Translations under genes and position numbers: made by a program
NCBI GenBank assembly: GCA_026419785.1
Contig: JAODTK010001344.1
Location: forward strand, 186,001 to 250,000
Direction: 5' to 3'
Length of the DNA stretch: 64,000 nucleotides
From: Sclerodactyla briareus
Lineage: Eukaryota; Echinodermata; Holothuroidea; Dendrochirotida; Sclerodactylidae
Shown here: positions 34,850-47,059 of the stretch, in pieces
How the letters are laid out: every line of letters starts with the position of its first letter
Numbering within the stretch: position 1 is the first letter of the stretch
The notes under the pieces: generated by a model
Seen by the model: only the letters and a program-made list of their open reading frames with translations
Told to the model about the DNA's origin: nothing
Databases searched by the model: none

Positions 34850-35880
34850 TCTAATATGTGATGTTCAATGGAAACAAAGAAATGGTGAGGGAGTTTAGTG
34901 CAAGTAGACATCGTTTATATTGCCTCGATGGGACGCTTTTCGATCTTTGCACCAATACAACCATGCACAATAACTTCAAAAGGACTTAACTCATCATTCA
35001 TTATATCATTAAACAGTTTTATGTCAGAAGTCCAGCTAGCATGGGTATCTCTGTAACGGGGAAAAGTCGGATGAACTTCAGGTTTGGGCGCCCGTTCAGT
35101 TTTTCTATACTAATATATTAGCCTTTTTATAATTCATGCTGCAATTGTCCTTTAACAAGGAAGCAAGAACAACGAACAGTGCAGGAATAGTGGAACCTGC
35201 TAAATATTGATAGTCTGCTCTTTCTCGGTAAATGGTGCAAGCAGATAAGGTCACCGCCGAGGGGGGCCAGCATCTGAACCGACGTGATTAGATTCCCATT
35301 CCAGGAAAGGGAGCCACCAATACATCTCAATTAAGAGACCCCGATGTTCAAAAGGGACAGAGGGGACACGCTGGCAAGATGGAAGTTGTTTAAAACTGGA
35401 AAGTATCCAATCCTCAACACGGAGAGGTCATCATATTGGCCCAACAAAGCCTGGCTCCAAGTCATTGACTGAAGTCGCTGCATGCGCTGCAAGTATGGCT
35501 TAGGAATTTAGGGGTCTGATAATGAAATTCTCAACAGGTAAAAATGAACAGTTAGCTGTCTGTTGCCTCTTCACATTGCGGTGTCTATTCAATAGATTTC
35601 AGCGAAGAAGGCACAGATCATCAAAAATTGCTCGGAACGTGTGCTTTTTCCTATGCGCAAGAAGGTATCAATTACCTGACCCCTTTCTGACCCTTTCCTT
35701 TTTCGGTCCCCTAACACATGATTGGCAAGGTTGTAACATTTTGAGGTTTTATAAAGTTTTACTCTTTTTTCCTTTGTTCATGGTATATACTGTAAGGATT
35801 TTTTTCCTCTGCGAACTGCAACTAAAAATGAGCCGCGCCACAAAACGTTGCTATGTTGTTAACAGAGTCACCGAGGCCCA
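34850..35880. other. Non-coding, no recognised feature
   Basis: Open frames at 35,127-35,330 (minus) and 35,522-35,899 (plus) show no domain, signal or splice context. I see no repeat of note. Confidence 0.4.
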
Positions 35881-35884
35881 TACA

Positions 35885-36290
35885 GATTGTATAGTGTGAT
35901 GCTGCTGGAGTAACCCCACAGGTGTCGCAGCCGTAAGTTTTAGGGTTGCATGTGACTGGAGTCACCTATATGCACCTTGCAGCGGAATGTGGGATGTCAT
36001 CGAGAGTCCGAATAACAGGTTGCAGCAGTAGGTAGCATGTCATCCAGAGTCCCCTATGGCACATTGCAGCAGTAGGTGGGCGTCCTAGAGACACCTATGG
36101 CACGTTGACGGCAGTATGCGCAATGTCAAAGTCACCTATGGCCTATTGCGCGGTGTGTGCGAAGTATCTAGAGGACATCCATGGCATTTTTCAGCGGTAT
36201 GTGATGTTGACAAGAGACCAGTGGTATGCGCAATGTCATCCCAGAGTAATCAGCAATTTGCAGCGTTATGTTGGCGATGTCGACTACATG
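35885..36290 (+). repeat. Minisatellite, unit about 50 bp, about 7 copies
   Basis: The unit contains GAGTCACCTATGGCACATTG, CAGCAGTAGGTGG and ATGTCATCCAGAGTC. Copies vary heavily in length. The open frame at 36,105-36,356 is made of this repeat. Confidence 0.8.
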
Positions 36291-36294
36291 GATG

Positions 36295-37600
36295 AATCCC
36301 TGCATTTCAAACATCATATTCAATGCAAGCTGGGCCTAGCACCCTGCAATATTTAATGAAGACGAGGAATGTTTAGATAAATTCATTGTCTCAAAAATCG
36401 CAGACCTCAGCTCTGCACTCCGCCCTTATGATCTAAAACGATACAGCCGAAATCATTCTGGCAGATCAAAAATGAGAGAATGAGGGGAAGCTTTCGTAAC
36501 AGTAAAAGCTACGCTTCTACCACCTGACCTCCATATAAGTTTCTGTGATGATTCCAGTGCAAGTTATTGTGCAGAGTAATCCAATCATACAGTAATAAAT
36601 TATGTCCATACTTGCACAACCTGGAAATTCTTCGTTTGCTATTAAAATTTATACGTTAATTTCATTTGGAAAATCATGCCATTGAAGGGGATTGCTGTAG
36701 TCAGTTGTTAGGTTTTGATGGTTACTTTTGAAAAAGAGAAGAAAGACACAGTAGATCCCCGGTGAAATGTTGCATCATTCACCAAAACAAACAAACTACA
36801 TAAGCTATCCTTTGTGTTTTGTTAAATGTGACATCATGCATGGTGCATAAAAGTGTCTCCTAATATAGAATGATATTACTCCACAATTTTCAATAGGAAC
36901 TCCCTACTGAAATGAGGTGTGACACCTGTAGATATAAACGAATCTATCCCAAAAGATTATAGTTGTTGTAGCCAATACTGCAGTTATCCTTCATGATAAT
37001 AACATGGTGTCAAAGGTCACAGTTGGTACACTGGCCCGCTGACCTGGAACGAACAGATCGATCCTTGAAAAAAGTCTCTGATTTTTTAACAAAAACCCTG
37101 CATCGGACCAGCAAAAAACTCCCATAAACCCTCTCTGTTAACGCAATCAGCAGAGTCGAAACATTGAAATGAATTTGTTTCCTTTGAATAAAAAATAGGC
37201 CTATAAAGATAGAGCTATGGGAAAGAATTAATCTATACACATCAACTGTTTAGTGGTGAAGTATAGTCAGTATACGCACTCAAACACTGTGAAACAGGCA
37301 TTAAACACCCATTATACGCAAATAGATGAGAGGGCGCTTTTGGGCAACTCCATCGGACAAGGTTAGTTAGCGCACCACAAACGGATAACACATGCCAGGT
37401 GACTGTTCACGCGCTAAGGTCTGTGTTACTACGAGATCATTTGTACTGTAGAATAAACATCCTTCCCATAATGCAGTGCTGCAACAGTATTTGCGATAGA
37501 GAAGGTCTATTGAGCTGTTCCACACGTGTCATGGGTACCAATAAATCTGTGGGTCCAAGGTCCAATGAAGGAGGATTTCAACCTTAAGACAGGGATTGTT
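36295..37600. other. Non-coding, no recognised feature
   Basis: AT-rich DNA between a minisatellite and a SINE. No exon could be supported on either strand. Confidence 0.4.
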
Positions 37601-37895
37601 CTCTCAGCCTGAAAGAGCAGATCATCTCTTTTTTCAACCCTTAATGAGAACCAAAACCACGTCATTTTTAGTTGAGCCTGACCAGAAGGTGCGTACGACA
37701 GAGTTGTTCCCCACGGGGTTGATGGCCTCACCTCTAATCCTCTGGTTCAGTAGTGCTGCCATAGCCCTTTTTGAGGTGTGGATTTTTTTTTCTGACTCAA
37801 ACATTTTTGGAAAGCTTGATATGACCAGAATGGGATTCAATCTCTCGCCTCCAGGTTCCAAGTTAGATGCCCTATCCACTTGACCAGACAATGTT
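37600..37895 (-). mobile_element. tRNA-derived SINE, minus strand
   Basis: On the minus strand the head reads GGTCAAGTGGATAGGGC (A box), then about 25 bases later a B box (GAGATTGAATCCC). The spacing is that of a tRNA. The body contains a poly-A run (near 37,786) and CACCTTCTGGTCAGGCTC. The 3' end is not clear. Confidence 0.5.
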
Positions 37896-38489
37896 AATGC
37901 GGCCTAATCATCAGTATTCCTCCGTTGACGTCAAGAGAGGTGAAAAACAGAGGAGAAAAAAACATTGATACGGCCGGGGTTAGTACAAGCAACACTCACT
38001 TCTTCCTCGGGTCGACCCACATGGCTTCAGTTGGTAGTAGGGCTGCAGTGAGATAGAAAACAAACACAAATTCTTGCCAGAACTGAATGATGATGATAAG
38101 AAGATAGCCCAACTGCCACAGTGATTATAGCTTCAAATCCAAACGAAAAATAGCATCCTTTTTACCGTGGCTCTGAGACACTTCTCATATAGTTTCTGGA
38201 GACTTTGTTCCAAAAATATCCAAACGGCATTCTCAGTTTAGAATACGTATGTATTGGTATCGATGGCCATATTTTCGGGAATATTCAAGGAAAAGGGACT
38301 AATTACTGATAGGAATCTTCGAAGCAAAAATTATTTACTGAATGACAAATTCCTCAATTTTCTTACCATTTCGTCATTCCATGAATGTAAGTTAGGAGTT
38401 TCTTCAGGTTTTGAGAAAAAATTGCGCACCAATTACATTGGTAAATTACGTAAAGACTATGCACACGAAGGCATCGATAAGTTACGGTA

Positions 38490-39215
38490 AGACCGACATT
38501 ACAAAGCCAAACCAACTTGAGCAGACCTCAATACCTCTCAAGATTTCCCAAAACAATAGGGATCATCTACTGATTACGGGGAAACCCGCTACCAAGTATG
38601 GGCTTCTTGCTTCCAAGAGGATTGTGGGTTATCGTGTTAACAGGCTTAAAATTGGCTAGACCAGACACTCTGAACTTATAGTTCTTAACGAGATGTTCAG
38701 AATCCTCCTCTCCTTGAACTCAGATTGGACATTGGACTGACTCCAAAACAATAGGGATCATGTACTCATCATGTGAACCCCCATACCAAAAGTATGAAGC
38801 TCAGCCTCAGGTGGGGTCGAGTGATCAGGTTATCAAGCTAAAATTGCCCCGAATTGTAAATTTTTCACAAATTTCTTATTTTTCCCCAAAAACTGACTCA
38901 GGTCCATACAAAATATAGGGTGGGTACTCTCCATGAGAGAAGGGGAATACCCGGTCGGGCCAGGGGGGGGGGGCCATCTGGACCTTGACCTTCAGATGAC
39001 CCTCTCCCTGACCCCAGAACATCGGGATAATGTAATCCATATGGGAACCTATATTTACCAAGTATGAACTCCATCCATCCAGTGGGTCGAGTTATTGTGT
39101 TAACGAGGCGTCACACACATACAGGATCTGTCATGACTGCAGAGATCACTCTGACTTCATCAAGGAATCAAACACATAATTGGACGGAACCCATCTCTAT
39201 CAGCAGAAGGGCGTA
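38490..39215 (+). repeat. Dispersed member of the CATCATGGGAAC repeat family
   Basis: Two to three diverged units carry ACAATAGGGATCATGTACTC, TACCAAGTATGAACTCCATC and GTGGGGTCGAGT(T/G)ATC. It ends in CACACACATACAGGATCTGT, then CATGACTGCAGAGATC and CTTCATCAAGGAATC. The same ending follows the CATA microsatellite at 61.6 kb. Confidence 0.7.
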
Positions 39216-39461
39216 GGGCAACTATCTGTTGACCCCCATGCCTATAAGTAGAAAGGAGGGGGGGGGGGGGAAGGACGTGCCCATTTTCCCTCTTCGCAGA
39301 AGTTTTTTTTTTTTCAGAGCATTTTATGAATAGCTGGTGTTTTTTCTCTTATTTTTTTTTCTCTTATGTATTTCTATTAAACAGCTGGTGAATTATTTTC
39401 CAATGATTTCAGAACACTGACTGGGTGGTTTCCTTCCGATGCCATGTATAAACAGCAAGAA

Positions 39462-39530
39462 TCACTTTTGTGGAGATTGCCTGATCCTTCGGCCTGCCTT
39501 TCCCGCTTTGTGGAGAATTTTCCTGACAAA
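39462..39530 (-). CDS. Possible alternative last exon of the AT-hook gene
   Basis: On the minus strand a long pyrimidine tract (TTCTTCTCTGGTCCTTTTCAG) opens a 69-base segment that starts in phase 0 and ends in TGA at 39,462-39,464. The peptide FVRKILHKAGKAGRRIRQSP, then QK, is short and very basic, but it has no true RGRP core. The phase fits a direct join from the donor of the exon at 44,719, not from the exon at 43,661. I therefore offer it as a possible alternative 3' end, less certain than the AT-hook exons. A chance pyrimidine tract plus short open frame is a real alternative. Confidence 0.35.
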   Translation of the reverse strand, partial: FVRKILHKAGKAGRRIRQSPQK

Positions 39531-39534
39531 CTGA

Positions 39535-42500
39535 AAAGGACCAGAGAAGAAGAATGCACTAGTTACCATGGGTATTGCAATGTAAATGAAATGGATAGTC
39601 AAAATTCTACTCCAAATCCCTCTCCCTGCCTCATAAAGTATATGTTCGGATGTCAATGGCTCAGGATAAAAATGGTCATGTGAGCACCTATGCTTAGATT
39701 GAAAGGGGGATGCGGGGATAATTCCCCCCCCCCCCCCAATATTTGATGTTGGGGGATGGCCTATGTGATCATGCCCCCCTCCCCCCAAATCATCCAAGCA
39801 TGCATCCCCCAAAATAATTGAATGAATGAGAGTAAGCAAAAAAGGTCAGTAGGGTTCATCCCACAATGGGCAGAACACATTATTTCTAAAAGATTGCCTA
39901 AATTGTATGTGGGAGGCCAGAATGCCACCAAGGCGATCGCCCCCAAGTGTCTCGCCTGCGTTGAGCGATCAATTGGTTTCTCTTTAGACACCATGCAAAC
40001 AATTCCAAGGCAGTCCATGTGTGGCTTGAGATTTGGTATTAGCATGTAACATAAACTAGCTAATATTCAGTGACCAATTTCAAATTCATAAGGACTGATT
40101 ATTGACCATGTCTTACCAAAGGAGTATTAAGCTTTGTGGAAAGAAATGTGACTTAAAATTGCCTACTAAATATGCAAATTAGACATATTATACGTGATTT
40201 CCAGTGACCCGAATTTTTTTAATTTGAAATAACTCAGGAGCAATAGTGGGCTGCACTTAATATGTTTCATGGGAATCCAACACTTGGGAATATAAATTGT
40301 GCATGAATGAAGCAAATATTAACCACACAGAATAAACCCAGTGACTCAAATCTATGTTAAAGAAATTCGGGAATTGGATTGAAGCATTATGAAAATCAAA
40401 GAAAAAAGCAAATCAGTGCGGTGTTGTACTGTGATTTAAAATTACGGACAAGTTGGGAAATGTAGTATAGGCTATGTATATATGGTATGGGCATATGGAA
40501 TGAATGAAAGAAGGTGCTTGGTAGATATGATTCCTTGTATCATCTCGGACTCATCGGATAATATGTATAACAAGTTCTATGGATTGATTATTTTATCATT
40601 AAATTAGAAATTGCACACATGAGATACAGCCCGGCAAGTGTCTCTTCCAGCCATTTGAAGGGTCTTGGAATCCAAAATTTCCAGGTACACTAGCACCACA
40701 TTGGGATGGCGATACGCTCAGCTCGCTCGTACAAAATCAACCCCCTCCCCCAAAACCCGAACAACATCTACGCCACGGTGAGCACCCATCAATGCATCAG
40801 TAAGAATGACATTGCACCATCTTATATCTGCCCCACAATCCAGAATGTGGTAGATCGTACACTTTGAAACACGCGAGGGATGGCAATGGGCATACTTATA
40901 TTCTATGATTATTCTTTTCCAAATATTAAGTCATTCAAGGAAGGGAAGAAAGAACTGTGTTAGTTTTCTTGAGAATTGTGGAAAATGTTCCATATGCCCG
41001 TTTTGCAGAAGGCAATTTTACTTTGTTTCGAGTTATGTTTGAATATAGCTACAGTGACTATATACATATATATAGTTCTTGGTGATAGACAAAAAGGTTA
41101 GCTGCTATTGAGCAAGAAATCATCATACATTCTCAGATTGATCCAAGGTTTTGCACCCAAGTTTTCAATGGTCATCGTCGAAAGTAGGCATTTCACAAGC
41201 TGGGGGCCAGCTAATCTTTATTTTTTAGAGTTGGTCAGATTTCAACAAATTCGGTGGAAGTGGACTACATTTGGGTCCAATTAAGGTGAAGGTCATTGGG
41301 AGTCAAATTATTGAAAACTTGTCAAGAATCCAATGAAACTTTTGTATCTGATGTATCTGGTCTCCATACCTAATTAGACATTGCTAGGATTCTCAACATA
41401 CTTTCCTAGCAAAACAGAGCCTATGGGGCCTGATAATGGGTTGGAGTGTCTGCGCAAAAAAATGCAGGTCTAATAGAAAATAATGCATCAAACAATGTCA
41501 ACAACAATATGGTTATCATAAAAAAAATAATGAAAACCTTCAGCAATCACTCCAAACCAATGAAACAATAGTATTGTGGGAGGGAGGCCAATTGGGGATG
41601 GAAACGTGATAGTAGGGAAGTCACTAGATGGATAGGGGTGAGGGCGCTATTCCAATAATTGTTTGAGCAGCATCACAGATTAAACAACTCCAGTTCACCC
41701 AACACTGATTCAACAATTGAATCATTCCTGACAGCTAGCATGGAATAACAAAGATCTGTATATTCACAGATTCCAGGCCAGAGTTGTGGAAGGCAATCAG
41801 GGCGAATAAAGGAAGACCTTTGTTTTCTTCGGACTATTAAGCCACTAATTGGACATGAGGGTGTGGCACACCTGGCATTGTGTAAACAACCATTAACTGA
41901 CTGAAGACTAATTAAAGACAATCAATATCAATGACTTCTCACACATCTGCCTAAGTGAGTGAATGTTACAAAGGCTGCCCCGATAGCATAATAGGAATCT
42001 CTGAGCAAGCGTATCCTTTTCACATAATGAACATCAATGATCAATGCTGTAAAGATACTCTACTGGCATATAGACCACGATCATCGCCACGTTTGAGCCA
42101 TCAAGTGGGGCAACAATGACAATCTCATCTGATATCGAAACGATCCTCCGTAGTAGAGATAAAATACTAGTCAAAATGTTGATTAAAGATTCTTTGAGCG
42201 GAATGGTTTGTGATGCGTGGCTTGCTGCTGAGGGAGAGAGGTGGGGGAGGGGGGGAGGGGGAGGGTTGGGTTCATATTTGTATGAAAAAAAAAACTCCTC
42301 CATAGTTGTACCAGATTTTGAATGTGCAACAACCTTGCAAATATGTGAATTATTCATTCTTTCCCTACAGTGTACAATAGCAATGGAGAGAGCCTACAAC
42401 AAGGATGTATATTTATATCCATTCTAGGCGAGTTGTGATACAAGCATGCATTGGAATTTTGGGAGTTCATTAGGAAAAAAAAACCCAAACTGTTCTTTTC

Positions 42501-43660
42501 CGATTACCTCAGGGAGATTCCCATAGAAAAGGACCCATTACTGAGGCAAACTATAAATAGTGTGTTACTTCAGTGTTTCCTCATGTACAGGACTTGAACT
42601 GCCGTACCAGTTGGACCTTACACCACGCCATAGCTAAACTAGAAACAACCTGACGATTCTCTGAAACTATCCATCGTTTTCCAAGACCAAAGATGAAAGG
42701 AGGCTAATACCAGGATGTTATTCTGGAATGGACATGATTTGAATGTGCCATCAATGTTTCTTAAAATCAGGCCCATTATGCAGTAACCAATACCACTTTT
42801 GATTGTCATTTTGATCGTCAAATTATATATAGTTCAATTTCCTCATGGCGGTTTATATTCGTATCAGCATCACTTAATGACAATTTGCCATGAAGCACAT
42901 CTGAAAAGGAAAGTTTAGCAGGTGAATGTCCCCTAAATTTAACCAAATGCAGTATTAATTGGGTGTGGTGGGAAAAAGTGTTACATCAGATGGAAGTCAA
43001 ACCCTGATCTAATAGTAACAATATAACACAAACAACTATAGCTAAACTCTTCTTGTGACATCATGGGATCTCTAATACAAAATTCAATGGAATAGGTGTA
43101 CTTTCGAAAGCCCATCTTTTGTACCAAAAAAAAACTTTGTCATATTACTCGGATTTTATTCAACTCAATAAGGCAAGTGAGCTAGAATGCCAACTTTGGG
43201 TTGGGGAGTTTTGATAGACCTCATTTCAACTTCCATAGTTTGAAGGAATCTGTTACATGACTACTGAGCTCAAATGTGTTCAACTTCTGAAAGTGGTAAA
43301 ACCTGGGTTAGGCCTACTAATTCTGTTTACACATTTCAAATTGTTTGCTACTTTTCTATAATATTATTATATTTCTATATAATATCATCGGGTTTGAAAT
43401 CACTAACATATAGGTATATATACAGTACAGTCCACCTAAAATTGTCAGTAGCATTTTAGGATATTTATTATATTTCTAGAGGGAAGACCGAGGCCAATGG
43501 TTAGTCAGATCAGCAGCATACACGTAGACCCTCAACATTGGTGCATTAGTAATAGTTGCGCAAATCACAAATGGCCATTCGCAAGGAGGGTAAAATCGCT
43601 ATACTACTGTGAAGAACACAGTGCAAGCAATGCAAGCAATTGATTTCAGCAAAAGTGTAC
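39535..43660. other. Intron-like DNA with fragments of dispersed repeats
   Basis: Poly-C/G runs occur at 39,727 and 42,240-42,266. Stretches at 40,050-40,420 and 41,200-41,300 echo the Helentron-like interior wording. An acceptor-like AAACTTTCCTTTTCAG on the minus strand near 42,905 leads into only a few open codons and was not accepted as an exon. Confidence 0.4.
42585..42645 (-). mobile_element. tRNA-like SINE head, minus strand
   Basis: Reverse complement reads TTTAGCTATGGCGTGGTGTA, then AGTTCAAGTCCTG at tRNA-like spacing, so A and B boxes are present. The body is not recognisable, and acceptor-stem pairing is poor, so I do not call a true tRNA gene. Confidence 0.4.
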
Positions 43661-43730
43661 CAGTGTTTCTTTTTATTTGGGCTCCCCTTTGGTCTTCCTC
43701 TCGACCTCTTTACGACTGGTCCACCAGTGT
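43661..43730 (-). CDS. AT-hook exon 4 of HMGA-like gene
   Basis: Minus-strand AATCTTTTTTTAG is a clear acceptor. The exon reads TGGPVVKRSRGRPKGSPN followed by KKKH and stops at a GTACAC donor. RGRPKG with flanking Lys/Arg is a canonical AT-hook, which binds the minor groove of AT-rich DNA; KRSRGRPKGSPNKKK closely resembles the second hook of HMGA proteins. The 70-base exon begins with two spare bases (phase 1), although the preceding exon ends in phase 0. Either one base is missing from the assembly or an exon between them is unseen. It ends in phase 2, which fits the acidic exon at 19,148-19,244. The donor is weak, so the 3' border is the least secure part. Confidence 0.65.
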
Positions 43731-44718
43731 CTAAAAAAAGATTTTAGTTCATGAAAGTTAGTTGGCAACTTATCACCAATGAACTATATAGAAGAGCTGA
43801 TATTTGCCTTTAATTTGTTATTCCTAAGATTCATGGAATGATTCATTGGACACAAAGTATCAACTTTTTTAAGCTCAGTTGAAGAGACACTTTTTTTTGG
43901 CACTGATAGTTAATCTTCGTTTGTAGTGCTTCAGTAAGTTGTGGGGCACTAGGTTGTAAGCCGTTTATTCTATCTGTATTTTTTTTTTTTCTTTCGTATT
44001 TGGGCAAACCTTTGGCGTTTTAGGATGGTTTATTTTTAAACCTGTGTACACTATATACAATGGCAGGCACCCCCCAAGTACTGGACACTACTTAGTCTAT
44101 ATTAAAATTTTACATACTGTATGACCATGCAAGTTAGGCACATTGACCGTCAATGACCCCGATTCACAATTGAAATTGCTCAGTGCCAAGGGCAAACCAC
44201 ATTCACCAAGTTTTGTGAAAATATGACAGAATGTCAGGAAATATTTACAAATCTAGACTACTTAAGTAGCATAATCAATGCTGGAAATCCTATACCCATA
44301 GAGGGCGCCCATGTTCCATAGTAAGGCTGTGGGGGACTTCACACGAAAACAACTTCACTGTTGTGTGACAACTGAAGTGTCGTAAGAAGCATCCTCAAAA
44401 TGTAGGCCTTGTACAGGTTGAAAAACTTCATCAAAATTGGTCTTACTATTTTCAATTTCTTTTTTTATCAATGGCCAGCATAACACACACACACGCATAT
44501 AAATATACACGCAATAAAGATGAGACAATACCCACCACAGAATACCAGCGCTTATTATTAATTCCACTGACAACCAACCCTGTTCGTACCTGTCGTTTGT
44601 CTCTTTGCAATGTTGATGTTTGAGAGGGCAAGAAGCAAAACAAGAAATATTACACGAAAAGCTTGTAATTAATTCAGGTAACACCAATGAGCTTGTTGCA
44701 GGGGGAGATTGTTCTTAC

Positions 44719-44781
44719 CACTGTAGATTTCTTCTTTTTGCCCTTCGGCCTTCCCCTTCCTGGGCCCAGTCCGAGCAATGC
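44719..44781 (-). CDS. AT-hook exon 3 of HMGA-like gene
   Basis: This is the cleanest exon. On the minus strand a strong tract (TTTCTTTTCCTTTTCTATCT, then TGTAG) is followed by exactly 21 codons and then a GTAAGA donor. The peptide is ALLGLGPGRGRPKGKKKKST plus V. The GRGRPKGKKKK core is an AT-hook with a lysine cluster. Both borders are phase 0, so the exon can be skipped or duplicated without breaking frame, as in HMGA genes, where each hook sits on its own exon. It lies 4 kb downstream of hook 2 in the direction of transcription. Confidence 0.8.
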
Positions 44782-44784
44782 CTA

Positions 44785-46175
44785 CAAGATAGAAAAGGAA
44801 AAGAAACAAACGAAACAATGAATCCGGTACCGTTAACAACCTATACCAAGGTTGACATTGTGTGTGTGGGGGTGAGGGGAGTGGGAAATGGAGGGGAGCT
44901 CTTTGATATAATGTTTTTATTAGTCATTGATCGTAGATGGTCGGGGTCGTGTCACAAGGGCTGTTTTTAGAGGGTGGCGGGGAAGACCAGAGGTCCAACC
45001 CCTGGAGGCTGGACAATCATTTCATGTCATTGGTCTATGGGTGCTGTTGGGAGGTGTTTTCCACAATTATTTCCAGTCTGGAGTTACTGAAGATTTGACA
45101 AACCTCTGAATGTCACCAAACAAATGTGTCCCTCAAAAGTGCGGCGAAAAAATCATTTAAGCTGGTGAACTTTGGGAGGAGAAGGGACAATTTTGGGGAA
45201 TATTCATTTTTTTTACAATACGCCCTTTTCCAATGGCTGAATGATTTGAAATTCTAAACTAGGTAATAAGGCACAAATCATAACTTTTTCTTGCAATCGA
45301 CCAATAATTTCCCAAAATGTGGATTTTAGGGGGGGAAAAAAAAAACAATTGTAAACAAATTGGAATGCCATTTTTTAAATAAGTCAATGAAACCATGTAC
45401 TTTCTGTGTACCAAACGAATAATAGATGGCACTGGAATAAAAACCCCACAAAATGTTCAGGATGATATTGAAGAATCATCTTATTCATTACTAAGTGAAT
45501 ACCTTTTTTCGCCTTTCTGTTATCATTGCGCAAACAGCATTACTGTGTGGGGGTCTATGGGCAGATGTTTGCCATTCCCCCTGTGATGGCATAAAAAATC
45601 CTCACATTTTTTTTCTTAACAAAACAAAATGTAATATCTCAGCAAGGCAAACATTCTAAACTTTCAAATTTGTGGCGCAGGGTTTTGATATGTCCTTTCT
45701 CACATGGTGCTAATCAAAGCCAACCTGTTACATGACCACTGGAAGACTAGATGGTTCCAAATTCTAGCTAATTCATGTGCTAATTCAAAGCCAACCTGTT
45801 ACATGACCACTGGAAGACTAGATGGTTCCAAATTCTAGCATGAGGTACAAAGTATTGAAACATACGTTTTTTTCCCAGCAATAATGCTGGAAATTTCCTG
45901 AAAACAATACCAATATGGATTTTGCACTATTTGCACTTTGCAAAGATTTTCGAAGATAGAAATGACTGGATAGTTTCAAATTTTCAGTCATACTGATGAA
46001 ATCCAGCAACACCAGGAATGTTCCTCTTGTTCTAGCTTTTCTTACCTCATCGCAGCTAGCATCTGGGAAGGGGGGGGGGAAGGCAGAGCAGCTGGGAACG
46101 CTTGCTAGCCTATGTGTAGCTGCTCATCCTACCCCCTTGTAGCGGCTGTACAGTTTCGGATCACATCTGTCCATA
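44785..46175. other. Intron-like DNA
   Basis: No exon was accepted. At 46,036-46,080 on the minus strand a C-rich acceptor (CCCCCCCCCCTTCCCAG) and a GTAAGA donor enclose 17 bases, which I list only as a rejected micro-exon. Confidence 0.4.
45715..45839. repeat. Exact 54-bp direct duplication
   Basis: The block CAAAGCCAACCTGTTACATG ... CCAAATTCTAGC is present identically at 45,715-45,768 and 45,786-45,839, offset by 71 bases. Identity contrasts with the noisy repeats elsewhere, so the duplication is recent or an assembly artefact. Confidence 0.9.
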
Positions 46176-46177
46176 TC

Positions 46178-46260
46178 ACAGGCCTTTAGCCGGGGGGTCA
46201 AAGTGCTTGAACAACCACCCCTAATTGCGAAAGGTCCGATTCCCAGCCCTTTACCAGAAA
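46178..46260 (+). mobile_element. tRNA-like SINE head
   Basis: TTTAGCCGGGGGGTCAAAGTG (A box) and GGTCCGATTCCCA (B box, near 46,229) sit at tRNA spacing with a D-arm-like and anticodon-arm-like middle. No recognisable 3' body follows. Confidence 0.5.
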
Positions 46261-47059
46261 TGCAGGATATTATGAAATTATTTCTGAACCTGATTTTAGA
46301 AATTGAGATCAGGTTTCAATGGAACAGCACTATTTCAAGGTTGACATGTTAAACAAGGGATCATGCTCCAAATTGCAGGTGAATTAAAAAAAACCCATAT
46401 TTGGAAAAAAGGTCCACAATCTGGGAAAAAGACCCACCCCTCCACATTTAGGTAGCTACAGGCTTGCCCATTTGCATTCACCATCATTTTCCTCACCCCC
46501 CAAAACTCCTGCGTACCTCCATTCGATGTACCAAGACACATTAGTGAGGCTGACAACCCTCGGTTTGGGTATTGCACCACATTACTGTTGATATACCATT
46601 TCTTCATTGGAACATTATCTTTTAAACTACAGGAGTCATTGCCGCTTGGCACATTCCATTCCACCCACAGCCCAGACTACCTGCTAGGCTGAACCCAATG
46701 AAAACAATTCAAGAAGTGCAGGGTTAATGGGGTCAAACCCCATTATCCTGGGGGGAGGGGGGGGAGGTATATTGTCTTGTCTTGTCTGGTACTCTGCAAA
46801 CACCAACTAGTGGTTATTCCTGCCAACGCGTTAGTCCAGCTCAGTACACACCCTTTATGAAACTTATTACTAGCATGGAGTGCATGGAGGTCTTGTGGGA
46901 ATCTGTAACAAACTTGGATATATACGTCACCAGCTCACCATTCTCACTTCAATGTCATCATGTTGCATGTTCCGATGATGGTGATCTAGGCCGTTGTTCC
47001 ACCCAACAGAAGCTATCAGTGCCTGCAGAGAGCAGGACTTGATCTCCTGCACGCGAGGC

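Noticed and set aside
35522-35899. Plus-strand 125-codon open frame
   Set aside because: Phe/Leu/Cys-rich composition without a signal pattern, domain or splice support; likely chance.
42890-42925. Acceptor-like AAACTTTCCTTTTCAG on the minus strand
   Set aside because: The following frame closes after eight codons and no donor is evident.
46036-46090. 17-base micro-exon on the minus strand between a C-rich acceptor and a GTAAGA donor
   Set aside because: Only ATGCTAGCTGCGATGAG is enclosed. It has no hook residues and would shift phase, and the acceptor tract is a poly-C run that is probably simple sequence.
46178-46260. Functional tRNA gene
   Set aside because: A and B boxes are present, but a paired acceptor stem and a pol III T-run terminator are not seen; a SINE head explains it better.
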